DNA of 64,000 nt. Origin: CAJXVA01 sp963761755. GTDB taxonomy: Bacteria > Myxococcota_A > Polyangia > Nannocystales > Nannocystaceae. Below the pieces are notes generated by a model. That model was not told the DNA's origin. It was given only the letters and a program-made list of their open reading frames with translations, and made no database searches. The DNA is taken from assembly GCA_963761755.1 (NCBI GenBank), contig CAVXIC010000013.1:781938-845937 (forward strand). The letters are read 5' to 3'. The first letter of the stretch is position 1. Each line of letters begins with the position of its first letter. The translations under genes and the position numbers were made by a program. Below, piece after piece: positions 1 through 8,254 of this stretch.

Positions 1-2
1 CC

Positions 3-797
3 GAGGTCTCTTGCATCGACGGGGCGTTCGGGTTTCCGGCGTTGGGTTGGGACCCGGCCGAGGTTCAACTCGCCATTGCTGGGGCCCAAGACATCTTTGC
101 GCCCTTCGCGGTTCGCTTCGTCTCCGAACCGCCTCCGAGCTACTTGTCCTACACCCGCGTGTTCGTGGGGGGCGATCCCGAGTCGTTGGGCAGCGCGGAT
201 GGCCAGCGCGGACTGGCCTGCGTGATCGACTGCGGTGACGCAACGTGGGTCGAGTCGCTGTTCGTCTTTGGGGAAGCGGCGGGGAGCCCCGAGGAGCTGA
301 CGCAGACGATCGCGCACGAGTTCGGCCACGCCCTTGGACTGGACCACATCGACGAGCCTGGCGACCTGATGAATCCGATCAGCAGCGGTCAGAACACGGA
401 CATCGAAGATGGCTGCCGCGCGCTGCTGGAAGACGGATGTGCCACGGCGCACGCATCGCACTGTGGGGAAGACCGCCAGAACAGCCACGCCGAGCTCCTC
501 GCCGCGCTCGGGTCTCCGACCGCGGACCTCGATCCCCCCAGCATCATCATCGAGGCGCCGCGTTCTTCCGCGCCGCGGGATCCGGTCGTGGTGGTCGTCA
601 GGGTGTCGGATGCGACGCCGGGGTTTGGGTGGCAGCTCTCGGTGCCCGAGCTCGGCTGGCGATCCGCCGGATCGACCGCAGGACGCGAGTCCTTCGAAAT
701 CTACCTTCCTCCGGGGGATTGGACGCTCGAGGTCGACGCGATGGACCAGTACGGGAACGGGCACACCGCAGCCGTCGAACTCGCGGTCGAACGCTGA
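3..797 (+). CDS. Zinc metalloprotease, 3' part (gene enters from the left edge)
   Basis: The reading frame is open from the first complete codon of the window, so the true start lies upstream and only the last 264 residues are visible. Residues about 105-115 of the visible part read HEFGHALGLDH, the HExxHxxGxxH zinc-binding motif of metzincin-type proteases, in which the two His of HExxH and the third His bind zinc and Glu is the catalytic base. A DLMNP segment follows about seven residues later and fits the Met-turn. Several Cys around the active site suggest an exported, disulfide-bonded protein. The last 80 residues look like a beta-sandwich tail (GDWTLEVDAMDQYGNG). The substrate is unknown. 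The next gene is convergent and starts its 3' end 38 bp away; the gap holds a short GAGCTC-rich palindrome. Confidence 0.85.
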   Translation, partial: EVSCIDGAFGFPALGWDPAEVQLAIAGAQDIFAPFAVRFVSEPPPSYLSYTRVFVGGDPESLGSADGQRGLACVIDCGDATWVESLFVFGEAAGSPEELTQTIAHEFGHALGLDHIDEPGDLMNPISSGQNTDIEDGCRALLEDGCATAHASHCGEDRQNSHAELLAALGSPTADLDPPSIIIEAPRSSAPRDPVVVVVRVSDATPGFGWQLSVPELGWRSAGSTAGRESFEIYLPPGDWTLEVDAMDQYGNGHTAAVELAVER

Positions 798-834
798 GCC
801 TGGCTGCGCTCGAGCTCGAGCTCGAAGAGGAGAC

Positions 835-2460
835 CTACGCGTCTCCGAACGCACGCACGAACTCGAAGGTCTCCGGCAGGGTCTCGCGCCAGTCTCGCAG
901 GGGTCCGCGCAGCGCCAGCCACAAGGTGGCGAGGTCGTGGGATCCTTCGTCGTGTCGGCGCACCACGTCGGCGAAGGATCGGATGACCGGGGCGAGAAGC
1001 GGGACTGAGATTGGGTCGTTGCCGTGTCGGGGCGCGATGGCGTTGACGTGGGTGGTCGCGCTGGCGAACAGGGTGGGGGCGCTGGGGTCGAGGGGTTCGA
1101 CGAGCAGGAACAAGGACGAGCCGGGTAGGGGCGCTCCGCCCTCGGAGCTGGCTTGGGCAGCGTCGCGGTCGCGCACCCGCAGGTGCACGCCGATGAAGTC
1201 GAGCCGCGCGGGCGTGTCCTGCAGGGTGGCCCCTCGGGTCCGGTCCTGGCGCGCTCGGACGCGGGCATCGAGCGCGAGGTTGGACACGAGGCCCGAGGTC
1301 AAGAGGATGAAGGCCTTCTGGGGCTGCAGGCGCTCGCCGCCGGCGTCGAGGATGCGCTTGCTCTCCCAGAAGTAGTCGTCGCGGGCGGCGTTCTGGCGGT
1401 AGTAGAAGCGCACCATCCGGAGCAGGTCGTCGAACATCTCGCCGTGTTTGGCGAGGTAGCGGTCGCGGGCGTCTTCGGAGGCCATGCTCCCGCGGATCTC
1501 GTCTCGGGCGCACTGCGCTGCGAGCCATCCGCTGTGAAGCGCCAGCATGACCCCAGTGGACAGAACCGGATCGATGAACCCCGCGGCGTCTCCGACCGCA
1601 TACCACCCAGGGCCCGCCGGTTGGCGGCTGCGGTAGCTCCAGTCGCGCTCGGCCCGAACCTCGCTGCGGCGCTCGGCGTCTGGGCCCAGCGCCTCCAGCA
1701 GCTCGGGGCACCCAGCGACCAGCGCGTCGTAGTCAGGTCGCGGCGCCGAGCGACGCCCCTGCGCGTCGAGCTGCACCACGCCGACCGACGCCCGGCCGTC
1801 CGAGAGGGGAAACATCCAAAACCACTGCTGGGCCTGCGCCACGAAGAGCGCTTGGCCCTCACGCGGGGGGGGCAGGCCGCGCACCCCCTCGAAGTGCGCC
1901 CACAGAGCCTGGTGCTGCAGCCCCTCGATGTGGTCGCGGGGCGCGTGCGCGCGGGAGACCAGCCCCGATTGCCCCGAGGCGTCGATGACGACGGCCGCTC
2001 GCGCTTCACGTTCACCTCCACCGTCGCGATCGTGCCATCGGACCCCGCAGACCCGGCCTTCCTCCTCGAGGACCTGCCGTACGGGCGCCTTGCTATGGGC
2101 CTCGACGCCCAGGGACGCCGCGTGCTCGAACAGCAGCGCGTCGAAGCGGGCGCGCTCCACGAACCACGCGTGGTCGTAGGCGTCGCTGTCGGAGAACCAC
2201 AGGTCCCAGCGGGGTGTTCGTCCCCAGTCCACCAGCGTGCTGCCGGTCTTCTTCGTGAAGCCGGCCGCCTGCACCTTCGCCAGCGCCCCGATGTCGTCGA
2301 GGATCGGAATGATGCCCGGCAGCAGGCTCTCGCCGACATGCGGTCGCGGATGCGTCCCGGCCTCCAGCTGCAGGACGCGGAGGCCGGCCTTGGCACAGGC
2401 GGCGGCGGCCGTGCTACCCGCCGGTCCGCCGCCGATCACGATCACCTCGAAGCTGCTCAC
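835..2460 (-). CDS. FAD-dependent oxidoreductase of the tryptophan-halogenase / geranylgeranyl-reductase type
   Basis: A GTG start is chosen because it gives MSSFEVIVIGGGPAGS, placing the FAD-binding GxGxxG of the Rossmann fold at residues 9-14; the frame stays open further upstream but that part overlaps the next gene and looks non-coding. The product is 541 residues. The segment PHVGESLLPG near residue 45 is typical of flavin halogenases and related hydroxylases, and a GDAAGFIDPVLSTGV segment near residue 300 is the second FAD-binding motif of this superfamily. No halogenase WxWxIP motif was noticed, so hydroxylation or reduction of a lipid or secondary metabolite is as likely as halogenation. 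The upstream YdeI-type gene is on the same strand 47 bp away, so co-transcription is possible. Family assignment is firm; the reaction is unknown. Confidence 0.82.
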   Translation of the reverse strand: MSSFEVIVIGGGPAGSTAAAACAKAGLRVLQLEAGTHPRPHVGESLLPGIIPILDDIGALAKVQAAGFTKKTGSTLVDWGRTPRWDLWFSDSDAYDHAWFVERARFDALLFEHAASLGVEAHSKAPVRQVLEEEGRVCGVRWHDRDGGGEREARAAVVIDASGQSGLVSRAHAPRDHIEGLQHQALWAHFEGVRGLPPPREGQALFVAQAQQWFWMFPLSDGRASVGVVQLDAQGRRSAPRPDYDALVAGCPELLEALGPDAERRSEVRAERDWSYRSRQPAGPGWYAVGDAAGFIDPVLSTGVMLALHSGWLAAQCARDEIRGSMASEDARDRYLAKHGEMFDDLLRMVRFYYRQNAARDDYFWESKRILDAGGERLQPQKAFILLTSGLVSNLALDARVRARQDRTRGATLQDTPARLDFIGVHLRVRDRDAAQASSEGGAPLPGSSLFLLVEPLDPSAPTLFASATTHVNAIAPRHGNDPISVPLLAPVIRSFADVVRRHDEGSHDLATLWLALRGPLRDWRETLPETFEFVRAFGDA

Positions 2461-2507
2461 GCGCGTGGGACCAGGGTATCGCGAGAACGAACGCGGGGGC
2501 GGCGGCT

Positions 2508-3095
2508 TCAGCGGTCCCGCAGGCCCTTGCCGGCGAGGATGCGCGTAACGTGTTTGTCCACCCGGGCGTGCCGCGTCTTCGCCTGCTTCGCGCCGGTGAT
2601 GTACAGGTTGTACGCCCGCTGTCGGCCCGGCGTGAGCGTCTCGAAGGCCTTCGCGAGCTTGGGATCGGCGTCCAGTCGGGCCTGGAGTTCCTCTGCAAGG
2701 ACCAGCGCCCCTCGCTCGGGGAGCGTCTTGCCTTCGGCCTCGACCTCGATGGCCCTGCGGACCAAGTCGCGGACCGCCGGTGCGTGCTCGCGGACCTGGC
2801 CGACGCTGGTGAAGCACAGCCGGCGCGCCGAGCGGGTGTTGGCCCCCTGCTCCTTCAGCAGTCCGCGGGGATCGTCGAGCAGCGCACCCTTGAAGAACAG
2901 CAGCGCGAGGAAGTTCTTCATCGATTGGATGATCGCGATGTTGTTTTCGCTCGCGGTATCGCTGTAGCAGGGCTTGCCCCACTTCACGGACTCCTCGAGG
3001 CCGCAGCGCAGCAGGATCGCGCGCAGCTCCGCGATCTCCTCGGGCCAGCGCGTCGCGTCGGCGAGGTATGCGTCGACGTCGGGGTACTTCTTCAT
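2508..3095 (-). CDS. YdeI/OmdA-type protein with a DUF1801-like N-terminus (copy 1)
   Basis: The product is 195 residues from the ATG of MKKYPDVDAYL. The N-terminal 110 residues have the DUF1801/YdeI fold signature: a helical start, then ESVKWGKPCYS, then NIAIIQSMKNFLALLFFKGALL. The C-terminal 60 residues carry the YdeI/OmdA signature LTPGRQRAYNLYITGAKQAKT followed by a basic tail. Members have been linked to small-molecule or peptide tolerance, but the biochemical role is not established. A second copy with the same architecture lies at 6427-7056 on the other strand, about 3.3 kb away. The gene follows the radical SAM gene by 37 bp on the same strand, so the two may be co-transcribed. Confidence 0.85.
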   Translation of the reverse strand: MKKYPDVDAYLADATRWPEEIAELRAILLRCGLEESVKWGKPCYSDTASENNIAIIQSMKNFLALLFFKGALLDDPRGLLKEQGANTRSARRLCFTSVGQVREHAPAVRDLVRRAIEVEAEGKTLPERGALVLAEELQARLDADPKLAKAFETLTPGRQRAYNLYITGAKQAKTRHARVDKHVTRILAGKGLRDR

Positions 3096-3132
3096 CTCCA
3101 CCGTTCCATGCTCGAATGCCCGCGGGGCGTGA

Positions 3133-4272
3133 TCATTGGTCGCAATCGCCTCGAAGATCCGGCGGCAGCTCGCCGTGCCAGCGCGCCACGCCCCGGGCCT
3201 CCAGCGCGGCGTGCAGTGCCGCCAAACGCTGGCGCTGCCAAGTCTCCTGCGCGCAGCCGCGATAGGGCTCGGCCTCGAACAGGGGCGCGGCGTCGTTGGG
3301 TCCGTCGAGTCCACCCAGGCTCACCGAGTCCGCGTACGCCGCGAGCAGGTCGGCGAGCGCCTCGACGTCTCCGGGCAGCATCGGCTGCACGACGGCCAGC
3401 GTCGAAACGCCCAGGGCCCGAAACCTTCGCAGCACCTCCGTACGCTGATCGAGTGAGGCGGCGCGCGGCTCGAAGTGGGCGAGCACGTCCGGATCGGCTG
3501 AGGGAAGCGAGACGCCCACCCGGGCTGCCCGGAGCGAGGCGATGCGCTCGGCGTCGTCGAGGACGTCGACCGAGCGGGTGAGAATCATGGTGGTGAAGCC
3601 CTCGGGTGCCTGTGCGAGCACGTCGAGGCACGCCCGCGTGATCCGGTAGCGCCGCTCCAGGGATTGGTAGGGATCGGCGACGATCGGGCAGAACTTGATC
3701 GGGCCCGGTCTCGCGCCGATCAGCTCTGCGCGCAGCACCTCGGCCGCATCGATCCGTACGTCGACGTAGCTGCCCCAGGGCACCTGTGGTAGCCCCATCA
3801 TCGCGCGTGCTGGCGAGAGTCGGGTCTGGGCGTAGCAATAGCGGCAGCCGATCGTGCAGCCGACGTACGGGCTGAGCGTGTAGTGGCTGTGCGCGCCGAG
3901 CGAGCGCCACTCCAACATGCGATGCGCGCGGACCTCACGGACCCTCGGTGCGTCGGCGGCATCGGGAAGCGTGGGCCGCCGCGCGCCCAGGCGCTGCGCG
4001 AGCGCCTCGCAGACCGCCATCCCGTCCGCCGACGCCACCGGGGCATCCGAGGTGCCCGCGCGGTAGCTCAGCGCCCAGGGCCCCGACGCGACCGCGAAGC
4101 GCGGGGTGTGCTCTCGGAGGGCGACCTCCACGTCAACCGGGCCCGTGGGCGTGTCGAAACGAAGCCGCGGACCCAGCTCGGTGGAGGCTCCGGCAAACCG
4201 GATGCCAGCGGCAAGCTCGTCCCCGACCTCGAGGGGCTGCACCAGCGCATGCAGGTACGCGTGCAGGTCCAT
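3133..4272 (-). CDS. Radical SAM protein of the Rv2578c / spore-photoproduct-lyase-like group
   Basis: The 379-residue protein starts at MDLHAYLHAL; a longer frame upstream is not needed. The 4Fe-4S site is Cys139, Cys143 and Cys146 (CTIGCRYC), a CX3CX2C radical SAM motif, preceded by YTLSPYVG as in the Rv2578c and SPL-like families. The following YAQT and the KFCPIVADPYQ segment also match that group. The N-terminal 115 residues do not belong to the radical SAM core. Such proteins are predicted to cleave SAM to a 5'-deoxyadenosyl radical; their substrates are mostly unknown and a DNA-repair role is only suggested by similarity to SPL. The YdeI-type gene follows at 37 bp. Upstream is a 118-bp segment bounded by long inverted repeats. 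Confidence 0.83.
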   Translation of the reverse strand: MDLHAYLHALVQPLEVGDELAAGIRFAGASTELGPRLRFDTPTGPVDVEVALREHTPRFAVASGPWALSYRAGTSDAPVASADGMAVCEALAQRLGARRPTLPDAADAPRVREVRAHRMLEWRSLGAHSHYTLSPYVGCTIGCRYCYAQTRLSPARAMMGLPQVPWGSYVDVRIDAAEVLRAELIGARPGPIKFCPIVADPYQSLERRYRITRACLDVLAQAPEGFTTMILTRSVDVLDDAERIASLRAARVGVSLPSADPDVLAHFEPRAASLDQRTEVLRRFRALGVSTLAVVQPMLPGDVEALADLLAAYADSVSLGGLDGPNDAAPLFEAEPYRGCAQETWQRQRLAALHAALEARGVARWHGELPPDLRGDCDQ

Positions 4273-4326
4273 CAGGGGAGGATACCGCGGTCGCGCCGCG
4301 ACGTGGATCGTGCTCAGAACACGAGC

Positions 4327-4480
4327 CCTTCGACCGTGTGGTTCGCAGCGGCTATACACCGCCCCCGCACGCCAGCTCAGCGTGACTCATCGGTTGCTGG
4401 TGTCCAACCAGCGCCCTCTTCTCGCCTTGATCTGACGTGCGCTGACGCCGTCTATCCGTTCAGAACCACACGGTCGAAGG
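4327..4480. repeat. Long inverted repeat pair, MITE-like segment
   Basis: The 18-bp arm at 4327-4344 (CCTTCGACCGTGTGGTTC) is the exact reverse complement of 4463-4480, with 118 bp between. Weaker complementarity runs inward for roughly another 13 bp. The right arm ends one base before the stop codon of the lipoprotein gene at 4482, and the left arm lies about 55 bp upstream of the radical SAM start. No gene was seen inside. The spacing is too long for a factor-independent terminator. The layout resembles a small non-autonomous transposable element, but no clear target duplication was seen. Confidence 0.6.
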
Positions 4481-4481
4481 A

Positions 4482-5048
4482 CTAGAACGACGGCCAGGCG
4501 CACAGGCCTGCGTCGCCACCAGACCCACCGAAGCTCAGGCAGTCCATCCCGTCGGGACATGTCGAGGTTGGATCGCACCCCAGGGCGCAGACGCTCGCGT
4601 TTCCGATGGTGTAGCAGGTCGGCGCTGCGGTCCCGCTCGGCGCGGCAGCGCACGTCTGGGCGACCTCGCAATCCGGTGCGCACCACTGGGACCCAGAGAG
4701 CGGGCCTCCGTGGAGCTGGCAGGTGGTACCGGCGGGGCACAGCTCGTCGTCACCCTCGCACGGACCGTAGTCGCCCTGCACGCCGCCCGTCTCGCCGCCG
4801 CTGCTGCTGCTGGTGTCCGCGCTGCCCGATGTCGATGCGTCTCCAGACGATCCATCCGGCCCGGAGCCCGTGGTCGTGGACGTCGAGGTGCCCTCGGTGG
4901 TCGAGGTGGTCGAGGTGGCCCCCGTGGGGTCGGTCTGCGCGCTGGTGCTCGTCGGCGCTTCGGTCCCCGAGGAGGGCTCGTCGTCGTCGGGCAGGTCGCA
5001 TGCCGCACCAAGTCCAAGCAAGAGCGCGAAGCAGATCCGTCGTGTCAT
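4482..5048 (-). CDS. Ser/Thr-rich lipoprotein with a Cys-rich C-terminus
   Basis: The 188-residue protein has a short lipoprotein signal peptide beginning MTRRICFALLLGLG with lipobox GAAC at about residues 14-17. A low-complexity acidic and Ser/Thr/Gly linker of about 65 residues follows (TSTTSTTEGTSTSTTTGSG style). The C-terminal 100 residues are Cys-rich, with patterns such as CPAGTTCQL, CAPDCEVAQTC and CPDGMDC, so a compact disulfide-bonded domain displayed at the cell surface is likely. No enzymatic motif was found. The gene is transcribed away from the similar lipoprotein gene at 5288, with about 240 bp of shared promoter region between them. Confidence 0.85.
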   Translation of the reverse strand: MTRRICFALLLGLGAACDLPDDDEPSSGTEAPTSTSAQTDPTGATSTTSTTEGTSTSTTTGSGPDGSSGDASTSGSADTSSSSGGETGGVQGDYGPCEGDDELCPAGTTCQLHGGPLSGSQWCAPDCEVAQTCAAAPSGTAAPTCYTIGNASVCALGCDPTSTCPDGMDCLSFGGSGGDAGLCAWPSF

Positions 5049-5287
5049 GGGTCTGGGTCTAGCGCAGCCGCTGCACGCAAGACGGCTCGCGGGCCCGGAA
5101 TTAGCGAGGGTTAACCGCGTTGAGCAGCGCGCCCGATGCTGCTCGAGGCCCCGGCGACCCGCGGGTGGGGCGATCGTCGCGGGTTTGTGCCTAGTGCGGG
5201 TGCTCCGGGGTCGGCCGTTGGTCTCCAGGATGCTGAAAGTCGCGAACGAGGCTTGGTGTGCGTCCCGACTTTCGATACTCCTCCGGC

Positions 5288-6427
5288 ATGCAACGCTCTG
5301 CTCGTGCGACAGGAAGCCTCGCGTTTCTCACCCTGACCCTCGGCCTTGGCATCGGCGGCTGCAAGGACGAGGAGACCGAGGTCGGCGGCTACGTCGACTC
5401 GTGGTCGCGGCGCGTCTGCGATGCGGTCGTCGAGTGCAGCTGCGACTACCCCGGTGGGTCCAACTATGACCACTGCCTGCAACAGCTCGGGGTGGGGATC
5501 GCCACGCAGTCGGAGCTCAACGACGTCGAGGGGCTGCGCTTCGATGGAGAGTGTGCCGATCGTCAGGTCTCGGAGATCGGGAAGCTGGGCTGCGGTGTCT
5601 TCATGCCCGACCCCGAAGCGGAGTGTCAGCGCCCGTGCAAGGTCTGGGTGGGCCCGATGGGCGAGGGGGCCACGTGCACCTCGGTCAACGGCGTCGACAA
5701 CTGTCATCAGGGCTTGGTCTGCGGCGAGGGTGTCTGCGTCAACCCCTGTGCCGAGCCGGACCTGCCCGCGGTCGGAGAGCCGTGCGCCAGCCAGTTCGGT
5801 TGTGAAGAGGGTGCGTGGTGTGACGACGTTCGCGTTCCGCTCCTGCCGACGTGTGCCACGCTGCCGCTCGAGGGCCAGACGTGTCTGGGCCCCGAGCAGG
5901 GCTTTGCATGCAACGTCGATCTGATCTGCGACCTCACCGATCCCGATGCCCCGGTCTGCGCCTCTTTGCCCGGCGAGGGCGAGGAGTGCCCGGTCGGGAG
6001 CTGCGCAGAAGATCTATTCTGCGACAACACCGAGGTGCCTGCGGTGTGCGTGGCACCTCCGAGCCTGGGCGATCTCTGCCCGCAAGGCCTGTGCGCTGCG
6101 CCCAATCTGTGCGAGGCCGGACTGTGCGTCGAGCCGAGGCCGCAGGTCTGCGGATTCTACGGCGGCGTGCCCGAGGGCCTCGATCCCGCCGGCACCGGCA
6201 CCGGCACCGGTGGTCCCGAGACGACCGGACCTGAGACGACAGGTCCCCAGACGGGCGGAGCAGAGAGCACCGGTGGTGTGTTTGGGGACTGCCTCACGCC
6301 CAGCGACGTGCCCGGGTGCAATGATGCCGCCGTCGTGGCCTGCGTGTGCGAGTTCGAGGCCGCGTGCTGCACCGACGCCTGGTCCGAGCTGTGTGTCGAG
6401 TACGCGGTGACCAGCTGCGGGGCGTGA
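5288..6427 (+). CDS. Cys-rich lipoprotein
   Basis: An ATG at 5288 gives a lipoprotein signal peptide (MQRSARATGSLAF, then a hydrophobic LTLTLGLGIG run) with lipobox IGGC; an upstream in-frame start would only add charged residues. The 379-residue product contains over 40 Cys in repeats of the form GEPCAS..GCEEGAWC and GEECPVGSCAEDLFC, reminiscent of Dickkopf-like or EGF-like Cys-rich modules common in myxobacterial surface proteins. Near residue 305 is a TGTGTGGPETTGPETTG linker, followed by a final Cys-rich segment (CVCEFEAACC). Function is unknown. Its stop overlaps the start of the next gene by one base (TGATG), so the two are probably translationally coupled. Confidence 0.86.
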   Translation: MQRSARATGSLAFLTLTLGLGIGGCKDEETEVGGYVDSWSRRVCDAVVECSCDYPGGSNYDHCLQQLGVGIATQSELNDVEGLRFDGECADRQVSEIGKLGCGVFMPDPEAECQRPCKVWVGPMGEGATCTSVNGVDNCHQGLVCGEGVCVNPCAEPDLPAVGEPCASQFGCEEGAWCDDVRVPLLPTCATLPLEGQTCLGPEQGFACNVDLICDLTDPDAPVCASLPGEGEECPVGSCAEDLFCDNTEVPAVCVAPPSLGDLCPQGLCAAPNLCEAGLCVEPRPQVCGFYGGVPEGLDPAGTGTGTGGPETTGPETTGPQTGGAESTGGVFGDCLTPSDVPGCNDAAVVACVCEFEAACCTDAWSELCVEYAVTSCGA

Positions 6428-7056
6428 TGCCCGTCAACAACACCAGCGTCGCGTCGTATCTCGAAGAGGGCTGTGGTCGGTGTGACCTCTTCAAGACCCC
6501 GCAGTGCAAGGTGCACGCTTGGACCTCGGCGCTGGTCGAGCTGCGCGCGCTGCTGTTGGATTCGGGGCTGACCGAGGAGATGAAGTGGGGGTCCCCCTGC
6601 TACACGCTCGGCGGGAAGAACGTCGTGATGTTGGCGTCGCTCAAGGACTTCTGCGCGCTGAGTTTCTTCAAGGGTGCGCTGCTGACCGACCCCGATGACG
6701 TCCTGGATGCCGCGGGACCCAACGTGCAGGGCGCTCGCCTGTTCAAGTTCACCTCGGCCGAGCAGGTCCACGAGCATCGAACGCACGTGGTCGGCTTCCT
6801 CCAAGAGGCGATCTCGCTCGAGGAGCGCGGGGCGACGGTGCCGCGCCGGGCCGCGCCCGAGCCCATGCCCGACGAGCTGCGGGTCACGCTCGATGGTGAC
6901 CCGAAGCTGCGCGCGGCCTTCGACGCCCTCACCCCTGGCCGGCAGCGCAGCTATGCCCTTCACGTGGGTGGGGCAAAGCAGAGCAAGACGCGGCTCTCCA
7001 GGGCCGAGCGCTGCGCGGCGAAGATCTTCGAGGGCAAGGGGTTCAACGAACGTTGA
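6427..7056 (+). CDS. YdeI/OmdA-type protein with a DUF1801-like N-terminus (copy 2)
   Basis: The 209-residue product begins MPVNNTSVASYL at an ATG that overlaps the preceding lipoprotein stop. The body matches copy 1 at 2508-3095: EEMKWGSPCYT, NVVMLASLKDFCALSFFKGALL, and the C-terminal LTPGRQRSYALHVGGAKQSKT with a basic tail. The N-terminal 35 residues differ and contain two Cys (GCGRCDLF). As with other YdeI-type proteins the molecular role is not established. The overlap with a surface lipoprotein gene and the 19-bp gap to the alpha-CTD/SMI1 fusion gene suggest a three-gene operon. Confidence 0.85.
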   Translation: MPVNNTSVASYLEEGCGRCDLFKTPQCKVHAWTSALVELRALLLDSGLTEEMKWGSPCYTLGGKNVVMLASLKDFCALSFFKGALLTDPDDVLDAAGPNVQGARLFKFTSAEQVHEHRTHVVGFLQEAISLEERGATVPRRAAPEPMPDELRVTLDGDPKLRAAFDALTPGRQRSYALHVGGAKQSKTRLSRAERCAAKIFEGKGFNER

Positions 7057-7075
7057 GGGAGCGTATCGTCGCCCA

Positions 7076-7861
7076 ATGTCGGACGACGCCCTCGCTATCG
7101 CGCTCGAAGACCTCGAGCTGAGCATTCGCAGTACGCAGTGGCTTCGGACCCTTGGGTTGAAGAGCATCGGGGACCTGCTCGCGCGACCCCGGCTCGAGCT
7201 TCCCGAGGACTGGCCCCCGGCGATGGCGCGCATGGTCGCGGCAGAGGTACAGGAAGTCTTCGAGGAGATGGGCGTGAGCTACGACGGAGAGATCGTCGTT
7301 CCGTCCACCACCGAGGCCTCCCTCCGCGCCACCGGCGACGTGCCCACCCGATGGCACACGGTCCGAAGCTGGCTGCAGCGCGAGCATCCAGACGTACTCC
7401 AGCAGTTCAATCCTCCCGCCTGCGCCGAGGCGGTGGCCGCCGCGGAGGCCGAGCTCGGCGTCTCCCTCCCCGACGACTACAAGGCCTTCTTGGCGCTGGC
7501 GGACGGGCAGGACGACTGTGCAGCGTTCGTCGGCCTCGGCGCGCTCATGCCCATTGCCGAGGTCGCCTCGACCAAGCTCATGGGCGAGGAGAGGGAGGTG
7601 CCTGCGGCGTGCGCCGGTCCGGGTGTTCGCGCGGTCGACTGCGCGACCGGATGGATCCCGATCAGCCGCAGTGCTCGGGGCCGAGACTACCTGTGCATCG
7701 ATCTCGATCCCGCGCCCGAAGGCACGCGCGGACAGATCATCGAGTACGTGGCCGACGGTGACGCGCGACCCCTGATCGCCAAGAGCTTCGCAGATCTGCT
7801 CTCGCTGTACTTCGAGCAGGCGCAGACCGGGGAGATCGACCTCGAGGCGTTCATCGAGTAG
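7076..7861 (+). CDS. Fusion of an RNA-polymerase-alpha-CTD-like domain and a SMI1/KNR4 domain
   Basis: The 261-residue protein starts MSDDALAIALEDL. Residues about 10-45 (LELSIRSTQWLRTLGLKSIGDLLAR) match the helix-hairpin-helix core of the RNA polymerase alpha C-terminal domain, where similar residues contact DNA UP elements and activators. From about residue 88 a SMI1/KNR4 (SUKH) domain follows: PPACAEAVAAAEAELGVSLP, then DDYKAFLALADGQ, and later GWIPISRSARGRDYLCIDLDP. SUKH domains are often immunity proteins against polymorphic toxins, but also occur in regulatory proteins. Joining a promoter-type DNA or transcription-factor contact module to a SUKH domain is uncommon. No toxin gene is visible beside it. 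Domain calls are by eye. Confidence 0.78.
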   Translation: MSDDALAIALEDLELSIRSTQWLRTLGLKSIGDLLARPRLELPEDWPPAMARMVAAEVQEVFEEMGVSYDGEIVVPSTTEASLRATGDVPTRWHTVRSWLQREHPDVLQQFNPPACAEAVAAAEAELGVSLPDDYKAFLALADGQDDCAAFVGLGALMPIAEVASTKLMGEEREVPAACAGPGVRAVDCATGWIPISRSARGRDYLCIDLDPAPEGTRGQIIEYVADGDARPLIAKSFADLLSLYFEQAQTGEIDLEAFIE

Positions 7862-7877
7862 CCGTGTCGGACAGCCT

Positions 7878-8162
7878 TCAGTCGGTGACCTCCACGCCCT
7901 TCCAGAAGGCCACGCGATCCTTGATCTCGCTCGCAGCCGACTTGGGCTCCGGGTAGAACCAGGCCGCGTTCTCGTTGACCTGACCGGCGACCTCCAGGTT
8001 GTAGTAGCTCGCGTCCCCCTTCCACGGGCAGTGACTGCGGTGCGCGGAGGCGGTGAAGTGCTCCTGCTTCAAGGAGTCGGCGGGGAAGTAGTGGTTGCCC
8101 TCGACGACGACGGTGTCGTCGCTCTGAGCCAAGACCGTTCCGTTCCATGTTGCACGTGCCAT
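7878..8162 (-). CDS. DUF427 domain protein
   Basis: This is a 94-residue protein from the ATG of MARATWNGTVLAQSDD; longer upstream frames are arginine-rich and unlikely. The whole sequence is a DUF427 domain: VVVEGNHYFP, then HRSHCPWKGDASYYNLEV, then NAAWFYPEPK and a terminal IKDRVAFWKGVEV. DUF427 proteins are small beta-barrel proteins of unknown function. The gene is convergent with the alpha-CTD/SMI1 fusion gene, with 16 bp between their stops. Confidence 0.9.
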   Translation of the reverse strand: MARATWNGTVLAQSDDTVVVEGNHYFPADSLKQEHFTASAHRSHCPWKGDASYYNLEVAGQVNENAAWFYPEPKSAASEIKDRVAFWKGVEVTD

Positions 8163-8254
8163 GTCCCCGAAGCGTACGCGAAGCGCGAAAGCATGACGTC
8201 GCGGACCTCGCGCCGCTCGGAAAGACGCTGCCGCCGCCGGCGGCTGGGCAGCGG

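Noticed and set aside
808..824. GAGCTC-rich palindrome between the first two genes, as a terminator
   Set aside because: It has no T run and is short; it may be just a repeat of Leu/Glu-type codons.
5111..5185. A frame ending SSIGRAAQ, a type of text often produced from tRNA genes
   Set aside because: No cloverleaf can be drawn; only a short GAGCAGC/GCTGCTC hairpin is present.
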